Source: Phytophthora sp. 'mugwort' | Lineage: Eukaryota; Oomycota; Peronosporomycetes; Peronosporales; Peronosporaceae | Direction: 5' to 3' | Assembly: GCA_033558025.1 (NCBI GenBank) | Contig: JAUCEF010000013.1 | Location: 2,721,001 to 2,785,000 of the forward strand | DNA: 64,000 nt | Shown: piece by piece, positions 9,973-21,912 of the stretch | Layout of the letters: each line of letters starts with the position of its first letter | Position numbering within the stretch: the first letter of the stretch is position 1 | The notes under the pieces: model-generated | Databases searched by the model: none | What the model was told of the DNA's origin: nothing | Seen by the model: only the letters and a program-made list of their open reading frames with translations | Translations under genes and position numbers: made by a program

Positions 9973-10705
9973 CTTGCATAGGGCTGTGCTGTGGCGGACG
10001 ACGTGTCTTCTGCCGACGCAATGCTCTCACCGTCTGTATCTCCGTCATCTTCATCGTTGGCAAGGTGGGAACTTGTCTTCTTCTTCTTCTTGCCTTGCGA
10101 TTCCCTCGGCGAAGCCTTTCGTTTCCCTGCCACCTTCTTCGAGCTCCCTTCTCTCTCGCTGAGTACGTTCAGCGCCTCGGCGCGAGCCTCCGCGCCGCGA
10201 ATCTTCTTTCCAACCATTCGCATGCGCTCTGTCTCCCTCTCCGTTTTGCGCTTGGCAAAGGTATCCATCGTCCGCGCAATGGCCTTCGCCTCTCTTGCTT
10301 TCTTAGCTTCCCTTGCTTTTTCTCCGCTTCCGCTTGCCTCTTGGTCTTCTTGTTCGTCTTGGCCGGGCGTTTACCTTCGGCGAGACCCTCTCCAGCAGCT
10401 GGCACTGCCGCATCTTGAGCTTCACGCACGGCCAGGTGCTTCTTCGACACCACAATATACGCTGCGGTCTTGCCCATCGGTGGGCGTAATGGAGGTATTG
10501 GCGGTGTCCGCGCCAGCTCCTCGTCTGCCGCACCCTCTGCTTCACGCGCGGGTGGCTCCATGCCGAAGTCGGCGTCGGTCTCCCTCTCTCTACGCATGTA
10601 CGTGCGGTGCTCCTGCACCAGGCGCTGCCGCTCTGCCATCGTTCGGCCTTCCAACTTAGCCTTGAAGGCTTCCGATTCTCGGCGGGTCTCGCAGCGTGCT
10701 ACCAT

Positions 10706-11010
10706 TCGTCTTCGTCTCCTTGCTTATTTTTCTCGAATGATAAGAAATGACCAAAGACGGCCTTCGCGGCCACCGATGATTGGTCCAATCACAACGGTCT
10801 GGTCCAATCCCCTTAGTAATCGCATCAGCACACCAATCGTTATTGTTTTGTTCGGCTGCGGCTTTCTTCGTAAATTTCACGACTTTCTCTGCAACATTTC
10901 TGCCTAATCGCGTGCATTTCAATGTCTTCGCCACGATCCATCGATGTGATGGATAGCTTAAAACTCCACATGTAACGAAACTTTAACAGGCGCTTTCCTC
11001 TCTTTCTGGC
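10706..11010. other. 5' flank of the PiggyBac N-terminal half
   Basis: About 300 bp between the PiggyBac start codon and the LTR of the right Gypsy copy. It presumably holds the PiggyBac promoter. No TTAA-flanked PiggyBac terminus was recognised. Confidence 0.4.
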
Positions 11011-11571
11011 TATCGGAGTTGTCCTTGTGTATGACGGTCGACGCTGGATAGAAGTAGTACACAATTGTAGGGCTCCAAGAATAAACAAACTAACAAAGCC
11101 GAATATAAAACTCAACTTGCTATTCACCGGGTAAATTCACGACTGACTAGCTCAAACCTGGCGGTGAAGCCCCAGAGAACCGCTCTCTCAGCTCTGGAAC
11201 ACGCCACCCTTCGCGACCTTGGTACGCTCATCCTCATCCCACGGGTCAGGCACTTGTCACCCCTCCGACCGTTTCGTCCACACAGCGTTGGCTGCCGTCC
11301 GCACTTACCTCCGTGACCTGTGTCCTCGTAGCTCGGCCGCTTCTTCACAAATAGCCCGCAGTCCTTCCTATCCGGGAACAGGGACGGGCCGCAGACCGTT
11401 GCCCAACTCGGCCCCGGTTGACGGTATACTGAACGCAGGTGTATACCAGACCAGACTCGCCTATCCGTAAAGATTATTTCCCGGGCAATGGGTGTCGGCC
11501 AGTTCTTCAACCTTCGCGCAAGCCGTGGCCCACCCCGACCCAGAGGGTAACCACCGTCTGTACCTGGGACA
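11011..11571 (-). repeat. 3' LTR of right Gypsy copy
   Basis: Inverted partner of 8164-8724. It is identical to it through most of U3, but has diverged in the last about 50 bp (TTGTG instead of TCGTG; ...CACAAGGACAACTCCGATA end). No target duplication joins its outer flank (11006-11010, CTGGC) with 22475-22479. Confidence 0.9.
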
Positions 11572-11579
11572 CCCTCCCC
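11572..11579 (-). promoter_or_regulatory. polypurine tract of right Gypsy copy
   Basis: CCCTCCCC on the plus strand, GGGGAGGG on the element strand, abutting the LTR start. Confidence 0.8.
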
Positions 11580-11944
11580 GGCTGGAGCTGTTGCCTCGAC
11601 GACCATGGGCCGAATGGCGGGCTTCTTCGACACGGCTTGCTTCCATCTTGGCAAGCAACTCACGTAGCTATGCGGCCCTTTGACTTTGACTCGAAACGGT
11701 TCAGCGGGGACGCTTTCCTTCTCCGTCCATCTTCCAGAACGCTTCACTGAGCCGTTCCGATTGCTCTTGCTCCTCGACTGCTTTGCACCAAGCGCACAAC
11801 ATCACCGGCCATCTTGAATGGAGATCGTCCACCGGCAAAAAGCTGGCACCACCGCCAATAGCGGCTAGTAAAGCATACCACTAGGACAGTCATGTCGAAG
11901 CCCAGCAGGGCTTGGCTCACGACTAGAACGTCATATTCGACCGT

Positions 11945-12493
11945 TCAGCCCAAGTCTGAGAACTGGTAGTTGATTGCCCCCATTAGGGCGAAGACCCCAA
12001 GCAATCCTCGGCACGCCCATTCAATTAATTCATAAGCGAACAATACTCCATAAAACGAGGAGTAGATAACCAACGAGGCGACCGTCCGCAACGCTTGTCC
12101 GGCTAACCACAAACGGCTTACTGTTCGCTTCCATTCCAGCTTTAGTCCTTTGCCATATTTAACGATAGCCATCCAGATCAGCTCAACCGTGTTCGGCAAG
12201 AACACACACCAGTACTCGTGAATGGCGTCCAACCACTTGTAGAGCAGCCGGCCCAACCCCTCTTGATGTTCACGGCTCGTCATCAAAACAACCATAGGTG
12301 TCGCCAGCAAAGCCTCATAGATTTTCCACAGTCTGACCCGGCGGGGTTGACCTTGCACGGTCGCTCCCCTCACGTAGCGACAGTACCGACAGAAGCAGGA
12401 CTGAGCGAGGGCAGCCCACTTGTATACAATAGGCTCGCCGCCGAGACCAGTCGAGACGTCAAGCCACGCAAAGGCTCCGTTACCGTCCATCAC
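11945..12493 (-). CDS. sense accessory ORF with membrane segments, Gypsy right copy
   Basis: The same 182-aa protein as at 7242-7790, identical in sequence. It is one of the few long ORFs of the element without any break, while gag and pol are full of breaks. Three or four hydrophobic stretches lie in its second half. Function unknown. Confidence 0.5.
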   Translation of the reverse strand: MMDGNGAFAWLDVSTGLGGEPIVYKWAALAQSCFCRYCRYVRGATVQGQPRRVRLWKIYEALLATPMVVLMTSREHQEGLGRLLYKWLDAIHEYWCVFLPNTVELIWMAIVKYGKGLKLEWKRTVSRLWLAGQALRTVASLVIYSSFYGVLFAYELIEWACRGLLGVFALMGAINYQFSDLG

Positions 12494-12798
12494 GACGCTG
12501 ACGAACAGATAGAGTAACTCCGTCCGAAAAACGCAGGAAGCTTCTCAGCTAGCTTTAACGGTAGCTTCTATCAACTTGAATCCCCATTCGGCCACCTCGT
12601 AGATCACTTCCATCTCTCGAGGGCGGATTCGCTAACGCCCGCTCCACCGAGATGGTATTGTACAGTCAAGGCGGTACCCGTCCATCATTCCTCAGAAATC
12701 GAGGCGCCGAACCGCAGGCCCATCACAACCTATCAAGGAGACCGTTCTTAGCATAGTCTATTCAGCAAACAGTTCCAGTTCGAGTCCCCCATAAACGG

Positions 12799-14498
12799 GT
12801 GGGCGACTGGATTTCGCGGAACCGTTCCCGCCTGGGACATCATATTCAGGTGGCAAGGGACCGTGGTCAGAACGCATCAATCCAAGAAAGGGCTTCGTCG
12901 AATTCGATTCCTCTTCATTCCATAATCCGCCAAGAAGTCATCAAGTCTCCCATCAAAAGGCCAAGTCACTCGTCAGAAGTCGGCCAAGCCCGATACGGAC
13001 ATCGATCGACTGCTCGTCGCTCTCGACGCAGAGACCAAGCGAGCGACCCCGACCACACTTTGCTTACACGGACCGCATTCTGGTCGACACTACGAAAACG
13101 CTTCGCCGCTAACAGTGGTTCCGTGGGGTTCGAAGCCCTCGACGACCTCGCCGTGTCCGTTCTCCACGACCAGTCGGGTCACTTAACCGTTCCTGTGATG
13201 CTCCTGCCACTTGCTGACGCCACGATTAAGGGCGAGCCTAAGATGCACTCCGTCTTCACGGCTTCACTCGCTCCCATTCATTCAATCAAGCGTTTCACTA
13301 CGCAACACACGAGCCCAGCTAGGACTCTACCCGCCAAGAAACAGAAGACCGTCGAGAAGAAGACTCGGGTTCACGCGGCGTTCGACTTCTGCCTGCCCAA
13401 AGACGCACCAGCCCAATTGAAGAAAGGTCTCGATCAGATCATCAAGCAGCCGCCAGCCTCGGCAAAGAACCGTTCTGAATTGCGTACCCGTCGAAAGGAC
13501 AGAGGGTCTGGTACAACCCGAAGGAATACAAGGACCTCCACCTCCAGCATTGGCGTCTGTGGATGCACTACCGCTGCGTGTTCTTGGACTGTGCTCTGTA
13601 TGCACCCACCACCAAATCGGACGCTCGCCGCAAGCTGAAGTTGAACGCCATCACTGTGCGGATCAAGTTTCCCAGTCACAACATTGAAGAGTTCGGGTAC
13701 TACGGCTTCTTGGAGAAATACGAAAACGGCGCGCACGACACGCTCATGTGGTTAGGCGGCAGGGCGACCAAGCACTCCATTGACGCCAAGGGCACCACAA
13801 GCCCCTCTCAAGAAGGCCTCGGCGTTATACTGCGCCGAGACCGTCCCCGTTACGACCGTGTCGCGGCTCGTGCTCTGGACCCTTTCAGATCGACGTCGAC
13901 GGTTACGCCTTAATTCAAGAGATCCTCGAGCAGGCTCAGCTCCTGAATCTCAAGCGCAAAGCTCATTAGCGCTTGACTGACAAGGCGCTGGCTCGTATCA
14001 AGTTGGACGTCGCAGGCGGTCCACCGCCCGTTCCGTCGTGGGTCGGCAACCGTTCTAGTGGACCGTGGAAGGTCCTCCTGTCGGACACTACGCTCAACTT
14101 GACTCAGCTTGAAGTCGACAAAAGCTCGTTGCAGGCAACACAACATCGCGGAATACGACGAAAAGGAGTTCAAGCCAACCGAGCAAGGAACAGACGATAC
14201 TGATTATGAAGACGGCGACGGTTTCGCCGCTCTGCCACCGACACCTCCTATTCAGCTGCCGAACCCCCGAAGATCGGCTAAGAGCCGACCAATTCTCGCA
14301 TTTTCCAGTTCCGACGGCAAAGATGACCAAGACGATTCGCCTCCAGACAACACCGAAGACGACGGCGACGGCGAAGACGATGACGCCCCAGACGCAGAAG
14401 ACAAGATGCCCGTGCCGGACGACGAAGTTCCGTCCAGCACCGACGAGGCCAACATGGGGTCGGGTTCCTCCAAGACCACGACTCAAGCGTCCATCTAG
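12799..14498 (+). pseudogene. antisense accessory ORF cluster, Gypsy right copy
   Basis: Mirror of 6936-5237, reading plus while the element reads minus: frames 12799-13638, 13563-13913, 13973-14203 and 14109-14498. It differs from the left copy at single residues (EGLGV instead of EDLGV; KMPVP instead of KKPVP). The C-terminal 80 residues are an Asp/Glu/Ser/Pro tail. The downstream end lies only about 130 bp from the convergent chromodomain stop, so pol and this ORF would be transcribed towards each other. No family recognised. Confidence 0.55.
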
Positions 14499-14628
14499 TC
14501 TCACAAGTCGATCCAAAATTAAAACAAACAAATAGTGCAACGACACCTTCTTTTCGTTCTCAAGTCACCAATTCGAATCCTTTGCATAACCACTCCATAA
14601 GACTTGAGAACCGTTACCTCGTTCGCGA

Positions 14629-14874
14629 TTACACCAGAAGTAGATAGTCGTCATCTACTTCGGCGCTTGCGTCCGCCAGCCTAGCACTCCTTCGCAGAGG
14701 CGGCAAACCTTTCTTCTTCCTCTCAGCCTGCTCGTAGGATAGAATTAAGGCTTCGTATTCGGGCGTAAGCACGGTTCTAGGCAGCCAGAAAGTTTCATAA
14801 GTTGCAGTCATATATTCCACGGCACGGTTCACTACTCGCTTAGCAACGATCTCGAGTAACGGGGCATCCACTCC
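14629..14874 (-). CDS. Gypsy chromodomain-like segment, right copy
   Basis: Same reading as 4861-5106: the LLEIVAKRVV start, FWLPRTVLTPEYEAL middle and LRRSARLADASAEVD tail, ending at the stop at 14629-14631. It is the Pol C-terminus. Confidence 0.75.
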   Translation of the reverse strand, partial: GVDAPLLEIVAKRVVNRAVEYMTATYETFWLPRTVLTPEYEALILSYEQAERKKKGLPPLRRSARLADASAEVDDDYLLLV

Positions 14875-14992
14875 ACAATCACAGTGTCTTCTCTACCAAC
14901 TGTCATCCGTTCCGTAAAACTAGACTGAGGGAGGTCGGGCTCACCCAAAGGTCCGAGTTCCTCATCATCATCCACATTCGGCGGTACTTCCG

Positions 14993-15529
14993 TCACGAAC
15001 GGTCGAGTCCACCTGCCTCGGCATTCTTCAGTTGGCTCACGTTCACTGGAACCACCTTGTCCGGTGCGACGGAATGTCTACAAACACGAGTATGTACCGA
15101 TTGCCACTGTCTGTGACCGGTAAAAGACCGTTTCGCATCCGCTACCAACAACGAGAACGGTCCAGGGAGGTCCACTACAGGCATCCGTTGCATCAGGCCA
15201 GCACTTCACGGACGAGAGCCCTTTTCTCCACCGCGCTTGTCGCATGCACGCAAATACTCCTCAATGTCCTTGTGCCATCCAGGCCAGTAAGCGCGTCGCT
15301 CGACTGTCGCTAGCGTCTTCGTCAGTCCCAAGTGAGGCGAGAAGAGACCCGCGTGACAGTAGTGTAAGACCGTCGGAATATACTGAAGACAGATCACCGG
15401 AACGGTCAACGTCCGCGCAGGACCTACTCTGGCCGGCAGGTTGACTGGTCTTATCAGTATTCCATCCTTGACAGCATGTTTCGGGGACATCTTCACAACT
15501 CGAGATCGTAATCGCGGGTCCAAGGGCAT
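14993..15529 (-). pseudogene. Gypsy integrase remnant, right copy
   Basis: Zinc-domain part 15529-15206, and core stub near 15145-15065 with the first catalytic Asp (YILVFVD). The same abrupt joint to VNVSQLK follows at about 15040, so the same core deletion is present as in the left copy. Confidence 0.85.
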
Positions 15530-15834
15530 AGCCGACTCAGTCAGGAACTATCAAGGCCAGTATCCAGGAGACCTTCCTCTGTTCAACTCTGAACTGTTCC
15601 GTGCTAAGCCCAGACACGTCCATTGGGGAAACAAGGGCTCCGGATGAAGGATCTTGAACTGTCTCTTCATCGCTTTCCGGATTATCCTCTCCTTCCCGTC
15701 TAAGAATGTCATTATCGTGATCAGTAGAATGGTCTTTGGCTGTTCCTTCGGGCTCCCGACTGAATCTTCAACCGTTCCATCCTCTTCAATATCGTCCGGG
15801 TAAAGGAGGTCCGCCATGGTTATAGCATCCACAT

Positions 15835-16349
15835 GGCCGATATGTAGACGTGACAGTCCGTCGACGTGGCCTATTGACGTACCCGGTTTGTGTTTCACCT
15901 TGAACGGCAAGTTCAATAGCTCCATGGCCACCGTGCTAGGTTAGCGTTTCCGGTACGGTTGCCAGAGCTGAACATCCAAGTCAAAGCCTGGTGATCCGTG
16001 TACAAATCAAACTCCCTCTTGTCCAAATAACAGCGAAACTTCCGCGTCGCCCAGACTACGCCCCAGCAGCACTCAATGTCAGAGATGTCATCCTGTTTAT
16101 CGATCCTGTTCTTCTACGATCCAGTCAGAAGCTTGCTTGCATAAGCCACGACACGGTCACGATCGTCCACCTCTTGCATTAGGCAGGCTCCAACCGCGTA
16201 GCGAGGCGAGTCTACGTACAGCTTAAACCGTTTCTTGCCATCGGGATACACCAAGATGGGAGGCTTCACGAGAGCTATTTTGAGCTGGCGAAACGCCGCG
16301 TCACAATCGTTACGGCACACAAAGGGTGCATCTTTCACTTCAACCGTTC
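15835..16349 (-). pseudogene. Gypsy RNase H domain, right copy
   Basis: Mirror of 3386-3900 with the FKLYVDSPRYAVGACLMQ strand and LYTDHQALTWMF. The same TAG interrupts it at about 16116. Confidence 0.85.
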
Positions 16350-17576
16350 CTAAGGTGCAGAAATAAGCGCGCAACTCGGGATATACCGTCTGAAATAGCT
16401 TGTTAGACCTAGGAACGACCTTATTTTGTGGAGGTCCCTAGGCGGTCGTACAATCATTACTACAGTCTTTACCTTTTCCGGGTTTGGCAAGATTCCACTA
16501 GGAGTCTCAATATGTCCGAGGAACGCCACTTCACTCCGTCCCCAATGACATTTCTTCATCTTAAGCTTTAAACCGGCTTATTTGAACCGTGTCAGCACTT
16601 GACGGACCCGTACTAGATGCGACGGAAAGTCTTTACTAAATATGATACAGTCATCAAGATATAGCAGACACACTCGCCACTTCAAATCCACGAGAACGGT
16701 CTCTATTAACCGTTCAAAGCTGGAACAGCGTTGCATAGCCCGGAAGGCATCACGAGCCACTCGTAGAAGCCAAACTTGCAAGTGAAAGCCGTTCTCGACA
16801 CGCTATCTTCATCCATGGGAACATTCCAGTATCCAGACGCTATATCCACCGTCGAGAACAGTTGAGCGCCTCCTAGGACATCGCGGATGTCGTCGATCAA
16901 CGGCATCGGGTAACAGTCCTTCACCGTCCCAGCGTTCAACCGTCTGTAGTCAATAAAAACCGTATACCACAGTCCGGTTTGCCAATCATCAGCACCGGAC
17001 TGGCCCAGGAACTGTTCGAAGGACGGACGAACCCCAGCTCGAGGTATTGAGCTATCTCAGCGTCCATCACTTCGCCTTCCGCCAGCGAGACTCGGTACGG
17101 TTGTTGCTTGATAGGAGGACTGTCTCCGGTGTCGATCTGGCAACGTAGTAAGTCCGTTCGGCCAGGTCGCTTTGAAGACTCCACAAACAAGCATATTGGA
17201 AAGCATCTAATTCGGACTGGAGAAGAGACTTCTGTTCCGGGGACAGTTTCGACTCTGAAAAATCATCTTGTATCCCGTTCAGCTTGTCCAGGGGAACTGT
17301 CGGCTTCTCCGACTTAACCTTCTCCTCCGATAATCCTTCAGGCGTTCCTTCACTCTGATTCCCTGTCTCTTCAGGTGGTCCGGCACGACTAATAGGGGAC
17401 GAAGAGCTCACTCGCCCATCGTATTCAGACGGCAGTTCAAACCCGAAAGCTGACTCAAATATAACCGTCGTCGACGCAATAACCGTTCCCTTGGAGATAC
17501 AGCATTCGTCAGTAGACGCATTGCAGACTTCTACTACCTTGTCTTCCTCAACCATGCAAGCGACCTCGCGATACAC
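16350..17576 (-). pseudogene. pol: Gypsy reverse transcriptase, right copy
   Basis: Mirror of 2159-3385 with YLDD at 16661-16650 and all the same frame breaks. Substitutions relative to the left copy include FSTVDIAS for FSTMDIAS and PSCA for PGCA. Confidence 0.92.
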
Positions 17577-17680
17577 AAATTTGGTGGGAGGCTAAGTGAT
17601 TCTTCCACTAAAACGGTCGCGTTTTCGTCGACATCTCCGACAACGGAGATCATTACCAAAGCTTGACCCCGAGGCGGTAG

Positions 17681-18080
17681 TCATATAGACGCAGACATTG
17701 CAGCCATAAACGTCTTGTGCACGACAGATATTTCTAGCGGAAGTACCTCGCCCGTATCTTTGAGGGTCATCTTCCGTTCTTCCACGTCAAGTATAGCTCG
17801 GAACGCTCCAAGCGCATCCACAGCTAGAATGGCGTCCACTTGAAGGACGCCGGCCACCAACATTCGGATGGTCAGCTCGCGATCCGAGTCTTAGAGGAAG
17901 ACTGGTCCAGCCTCGGATTTGTAATTGATGTCCCGAAGAACTTTTCACGTGACCGTCATACCGTTCCAAACGCTCTATAGACCATCCCAGTCATTTCTAC
18001 TCGCCAGTCGACCAGACTCAAAGTCGCTCCAGTGTCTATCAGCAACTGAGAGGGAAGGCAATCGATATGACCGCCAGAGA
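17681..18080 (-). pseudogene. Gypsy aspartic protease, right copy
   Basis: DTGA codons at 18036-18025 on the minus strand; second half at 17863-17681 (VDALGAFRAILDVEE). Broken as in the left copy. Confidence 0.85.
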
Positions 18081-18107
18081 GAGCTTCAGAGCTCCCCACT
18101 GAGCAGA

Positions 18108-19849
18108 CTACCCTCCGTCCTCCTTTAACCACTCAGGCCGCACGTAATCGGCTTCATCCTTCAGGACTCCAAAACCATCGGATAGGTCGATAGTTCCCAC
18201 CTCCGCGAGACCAGTCTTTGGAGCTCGATGGCGAGAGGGGCGTTCAGGTCCGATCCGATTCACGTAACGAGTCGCACATTCAGGACGGAAACAACGTTCT
18301 CCAACCGCTTCGGCACGGTCTCCACACAGAGAAGAACAGTCAAAGCACACTCTCCTCTGAGCTCGACGCCACTTCCTTCGGCAGGATCTAGAAGCACGAG
18401 GATCTATAGTCCGTTCTCTTAGCTTCTCCCGGATTATGGGAGCGGATTCCGCATAATAATCACGGGCCCAGCCATTAATAGGACCCATACGTCGTCAGGG
18501 AAACCGTGCTCGGCTATCACCCGATCAGCGTGCCAATGTAGAAGATCACAATTTTGTCCTGGTAATTCCTTCAGTTCACTCACCGAAACGCCTTCACGGC
18601 CGTCTTCTAGGCGAGCATTGTCCTTCTGATCCTTCAACCTTCGATACACAGCCAGACGATCAACCGTCCTAATTCCTGTGTAACGGTTTTACTCGTCCAA
18701 GTTAGGCAAGACCGCCTCCACGCACGACGGGAGTACAGACATTCTCGTCGCGTTCATTGATAGGAATTCCCATGTTGGCACAGGCTATTCTTTCCAGGTC
18801 AGGAGCATCGTTTGGGTTGTCGGGTATTTCCCGGTCACAGTCGCTCACGATTAGGGGCGACTCCGTTCCCTCACAGACCGTTCTCGACAATTCAGTGAGC
18901 TCGTGCCTGGTCCACTAGCAGCGAGTTCAGTTCACGAAAATTACGGTTAGCCTTCTTGGCTTCCCACGAGATCTCCAATGCGTCCTCAAACCACCTTCCC
19001 AATATTCTGGAGACGAAACCGTCTCAAGCGATCCAGCCTCGTTTCGCCGCAAATTTCTACTGGTATGTACAGGAATCGTGCCATGTCTTCCAGAGATGGT
19101 TCTCGCGAGGTCTCTGCGTTCAGCTTCACACGCTTCTTGAGCTCTACTTCATCAAGGAGGTACAAACAGTCCTCAAGTTCTTTGTCGTATTCTTCTTCTT
19201 CAACCGCTACTTCTACGCCCGCCAAAACCGTTCCTTCCTGACCCGGAACGCACGCTTTCATAGCGTCTAATTCGGCGTCTATAAAGGGGCGGTGTAGTCT
19301 GTCAAACTTCGTCCGCTTTCTCCATGCCTTCGTCCTTGATATCGGGAGGAGTCGGCTCCTTCTTAGCTGCTTCTATCTTCAATATTTCTTTGAGCTTGAC
19401 CTGGGGTCTTGAGACCACAACGGCACCGTTCTCTTGGACCGTCCCTTCTTCAAGGTAGCCTTCGTAGCGCACACCGTTCCTCTGGTGGCAGCACCGTCTT
19501 CTTCCGTCTTCATGGTCGTTACAGAGGCTTCCTCTCGCGAGTCGCCATAAACTTCTTCTTCTTTTTCATTCTTCGTCGGCACCAAGACTTCACTTCCCGA
19601 GCGTCCCGAACAAACGACATCCTCTGTCCTCATAGCCGTTCCAGAGAGCCGTTCATCTTCTTCTATCAGTTCGTCTTTCGTTCCTTCTTCTTCGGTTTCG
19701 ACCAGTGCGGCTACGCCGACTGTTCTAATCCCTATTCCAACCATGTCTGGGGACGACGCGATTCTCGTCTTCACCACCACCTCGTTCACATCACCCTCAT
19801 CTCTTCCTTCATCACCGTTCCTAACGATCGACGGGTACTCCTCCTCCAA
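18108..19849 (-). pseudogene. gag: Gypsy gag C-terminal / linker region, right copy
   Basis: Mirror of 1-1627, extended upstream. The frame 19849-19379 gives a 156-aa acidic piece (EEEYPSIVRNGDEGRDEG...). Further short frames at 19261-18986, 18890-18702, 18649-18434 and 18488-18108 carry it to the protease. No domain beyond the Cys-rich patch near 18380. Confidence 0.55.
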
Positions 19850-20011
19850 ATCATCCTCACGACCGTTCCTCGAGCCGTTCTCTAGACCAGAGAAAGGAGT
19901 GGTCCCGTCCTCTCCTTCCTCCCGCCCTCTTCATCAAGGACCGGGACGACTCGGGGCGTGGGCATTGCTCGGTAGTAACGGCACCATCACCTTAAGCGAA
20001 TCGAAGGTAGG

Positions 20012-20339
20012 ACAGTCTCTGATCCCATGACCGCGTTCATTGCAGAAGCTGCATCCACGAGGTGAACGGTTTCCAGTGTTATAGTCCGTTCTCCGTTGAA
20101 AGGGGCTTCACACTCGATCCTGATGTGACCCATCGGTCCACACTTACGTAGCTCATCTGTTGTCGCTTACACATAGCATGCTCATTGCCCTTGTAGTTGC
20201 AGCGAACGCATGCAGGAACACCATTCTGCATACGACTGTCGTCCTCCATCCGATTCTTCGGACAGGAGGACCGTTCCCTTGCAGACTTTGACCGTTTCTC
20301 GTAGGGACAGGCGCCGTCGTGGTAGCCGCAACGATTGCA
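20012..20339 (-). other. gag: gag Cys/His zinc-knuckle region
   Basis: Three clusters in one region: 20339-20307 reads C-x2-C-x2-H-x3-C (CNRCGYHDGAC), 20210-20169 reads C-x2-C-x6-H-x2-C (CVRCNYKGNEHAMC), and 20053-20012 reads the canonical C-x2-C-x4-H-x4-C (CSFCNERGHGIRDC). The last fits the retroviral nucleocapsid knuckle exactly. The others look like decayed or divergent knuckles. They lie between capsid and protease as expected. Confidence 0.8.
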
Positions 20340-20396
20340 ACTCGGTTACGAGGCGAGCTCGGATCCTGCCATCTGCTCTGGCTCAGCTGATTCTGC

Positions 20397-21109
20397 CATT
20401 GCTGCTGTTGTTCCATGAAAGACTAATTGTTGCGCGAGGAAGTCCACAGAAGTAGAAGCTGTCTCCGTCTTCTTCACGTTAGCACCGTCCGAGAACTATT
20501 CGTCCTCTTCTATGGGGCGGTTCATATCCTTGAGCATAAGCCACTCGCATGCCTCCAAGATGTCCGAACCAGGACTCGCGTCCAGCGTAGCCAACACGCT
20601 TGCAGTTGATGACGCATCTGCGGATTCGGGTAATCCAGCGACGCATAGAGATCCGACACTCGGTCTCCCCATTCTTCTACAAACTCCCCACGCTCTCTCT
20701 TCGTCATTTCCAACCGTTCCCAGAGCTCGTCAGCCGTTCGACTGAGAAACTGGTTGTGAAACCTCAGGCGCAGAGTGTTGAACATCTTGATCCTCGAGTT
20801 TCCCCACCACCGTTCAGCCATTCGTCCTTTTAGTTTCTAGCGGAAGACCAGTAGACGGAAACGGTCTGGAAGCCCATCTGTGTGAGCTTCAAACGTCTCC
20901 CAGAAGTCTCGGGCTTTTTTCATAGTTGCCGTGTCCAAATAGAACATGGGCAACACCTTCACAGCATTCGAGACAAACGTTGACAGTCCGAACGCATTCG
21001 CATTCCCTGGGGCTGCTCCAGTACGACGATCCATAGGCGTAGTCGACTGTTTGGGAGCTGTTCTCGCCATTCCACCGTTAACTGTTCCTCGAGACGGTGG
21101 TGCTTTAGC

Positions 21110-21142
<33 letters not shown>

Positions 21143-21184
21143 GGGGATGGTAGAGTACACGGCTCTTTCAAGGGATTGCACCAC
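20397..21184 (-). pseudogene. gag: Gypsy Gag capsid domain (Retrotrans_gag type), broken
   Basis: Frame 21184-20837 ends with KKARDFWETFEAHTDGLPDRFR. Frame 20821-20522 continues with the conserved W-(x)-RI-x-MF-NTLRLRF, F-LSRTADELW-RLEM-KRERGE-VEEW pattern of retrotransposon Gag and a C-terminal LDYPNPQMRHQL helix. A frameshift at 20822-20836 and a TAG near 20475 break it. The Ser-Leu repeat near the start of the first frame is only the GA microsatellite at 21110-21136 read as protein. Confidence 0.8.
21110..21145. repeat. (GA)n microsatellite followed by a G run
   Basis: About 12-13 GA units (21110-21136), then a run of nine G interrupted only by the unit boundary. Likely to vary in length between copies. 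Confidence 0.95.
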
Positions 21185-21543
21185 TCAGGCCAGCACGGAC
21201 GCCCGGCTTCACAAGCTCAGACGGCAACGTACGCTTCTGCGGCTGACTTGACTCGAGGCTCGGTCTCAGCCACCTCTTCTTACTTCTCCTCTTCCGCGGT
21301 CGCCCACAGCTCGTTCATCACTTGCGACAACCCGGTAGGAAGGTCGGCTTGGCCAGATTCCACAGATGGCTCGGCCTTTTCACTCTCATTGGTGTCCCCT
21401 CCGTGCCCGACATTATTTAATCCTTCACGCCGTTCCACGTTCCTACCTCTTCCTTCGTTCCCCACTTCGTCATCACCGGCGACAGTCATCTTGCTACCAA
21501 TCCTCGACGAGACTCCTCAGGAACGCCTTCCTTCACATTTGCT

Positions 21544-21673
21544 CTTGACTCTGATCCGACTGTGCAGACTTCTCTTCACGAACCGTTACTGCGACGGTTC
21601 CAGTTGACCTTGACTCTGATCCGACCGGGCGGACTTCTCTTCACGAACCGTTCTTGTGACGGTTCCAGTTGAC
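21544..21673. repeat. two tandem 65-bp units in the Gypsy leader, each with a hairpin
   Basis: 21544-21608 and 21609-21673 match at about 58 of 65 positions. Each unit holds GAACCGT-N7-ACGGTTC, a 7-bp perfect stem with a 7-nt loop, whose loop sequence differs between units. They lie about 240 bp inside the 5' LTR, where packaging or initiation signals could be; that role is inference. Confidence 0.85.
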
Positions 21674-21912
21674 CTTCTTGCGCTTGGCTCTTGCGCTTTG
21701 ACTGTTACATTTGATCGGTCCTGTCAGACTTGTAGATTGCTTCCTTAACGCCCCCACACTGAAACTTGTGCGGTAGATGTGTGGATTCGGGATCTTCACA
21801 CACTCGACTTCAGGCGAAACAAGTCCTCCAACTCCAGATTCAGACACTTGACAATTCTTCCCAAGCTAGTATCACTTCACAGCGAAGTCCGTACCCTGCT
21901 TATCCACCACGT

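Larger units (their letters stand above)
8725..10705 (-). pseudogene. PiggyBac-like transposase gene, N-terminal half
   Basis: It reads right to left from ATG at 10703-10705. Residues 1-150 are charged Arg/Glu/Lys-rich sequence with a frameshift near 10320, continued by a Lys-rich nuclear-type segment and an acidic linker. Then comes the start of the DDE_Tnp_1_7 domain (QEIVHCIGLLIARMM and KGIFGRFMGMAGFRRVMQIF). Likely introns: 9894-9972, 9729-9812 and 9080-9281, with GT/AG ends. A TGA after MMYSHTR at about 8856 is a nonsense change. The frame runs into the LTR junction at 8725 and continues, in frame, at 22480 on the plus strand. Shadow frames on the plus strand were discarded. Confidence 0.8.

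Noticed and set aside
20959..21171. Ser-Leu repeat protein
   Set aside because: It is the GA microsatellite read in frame.
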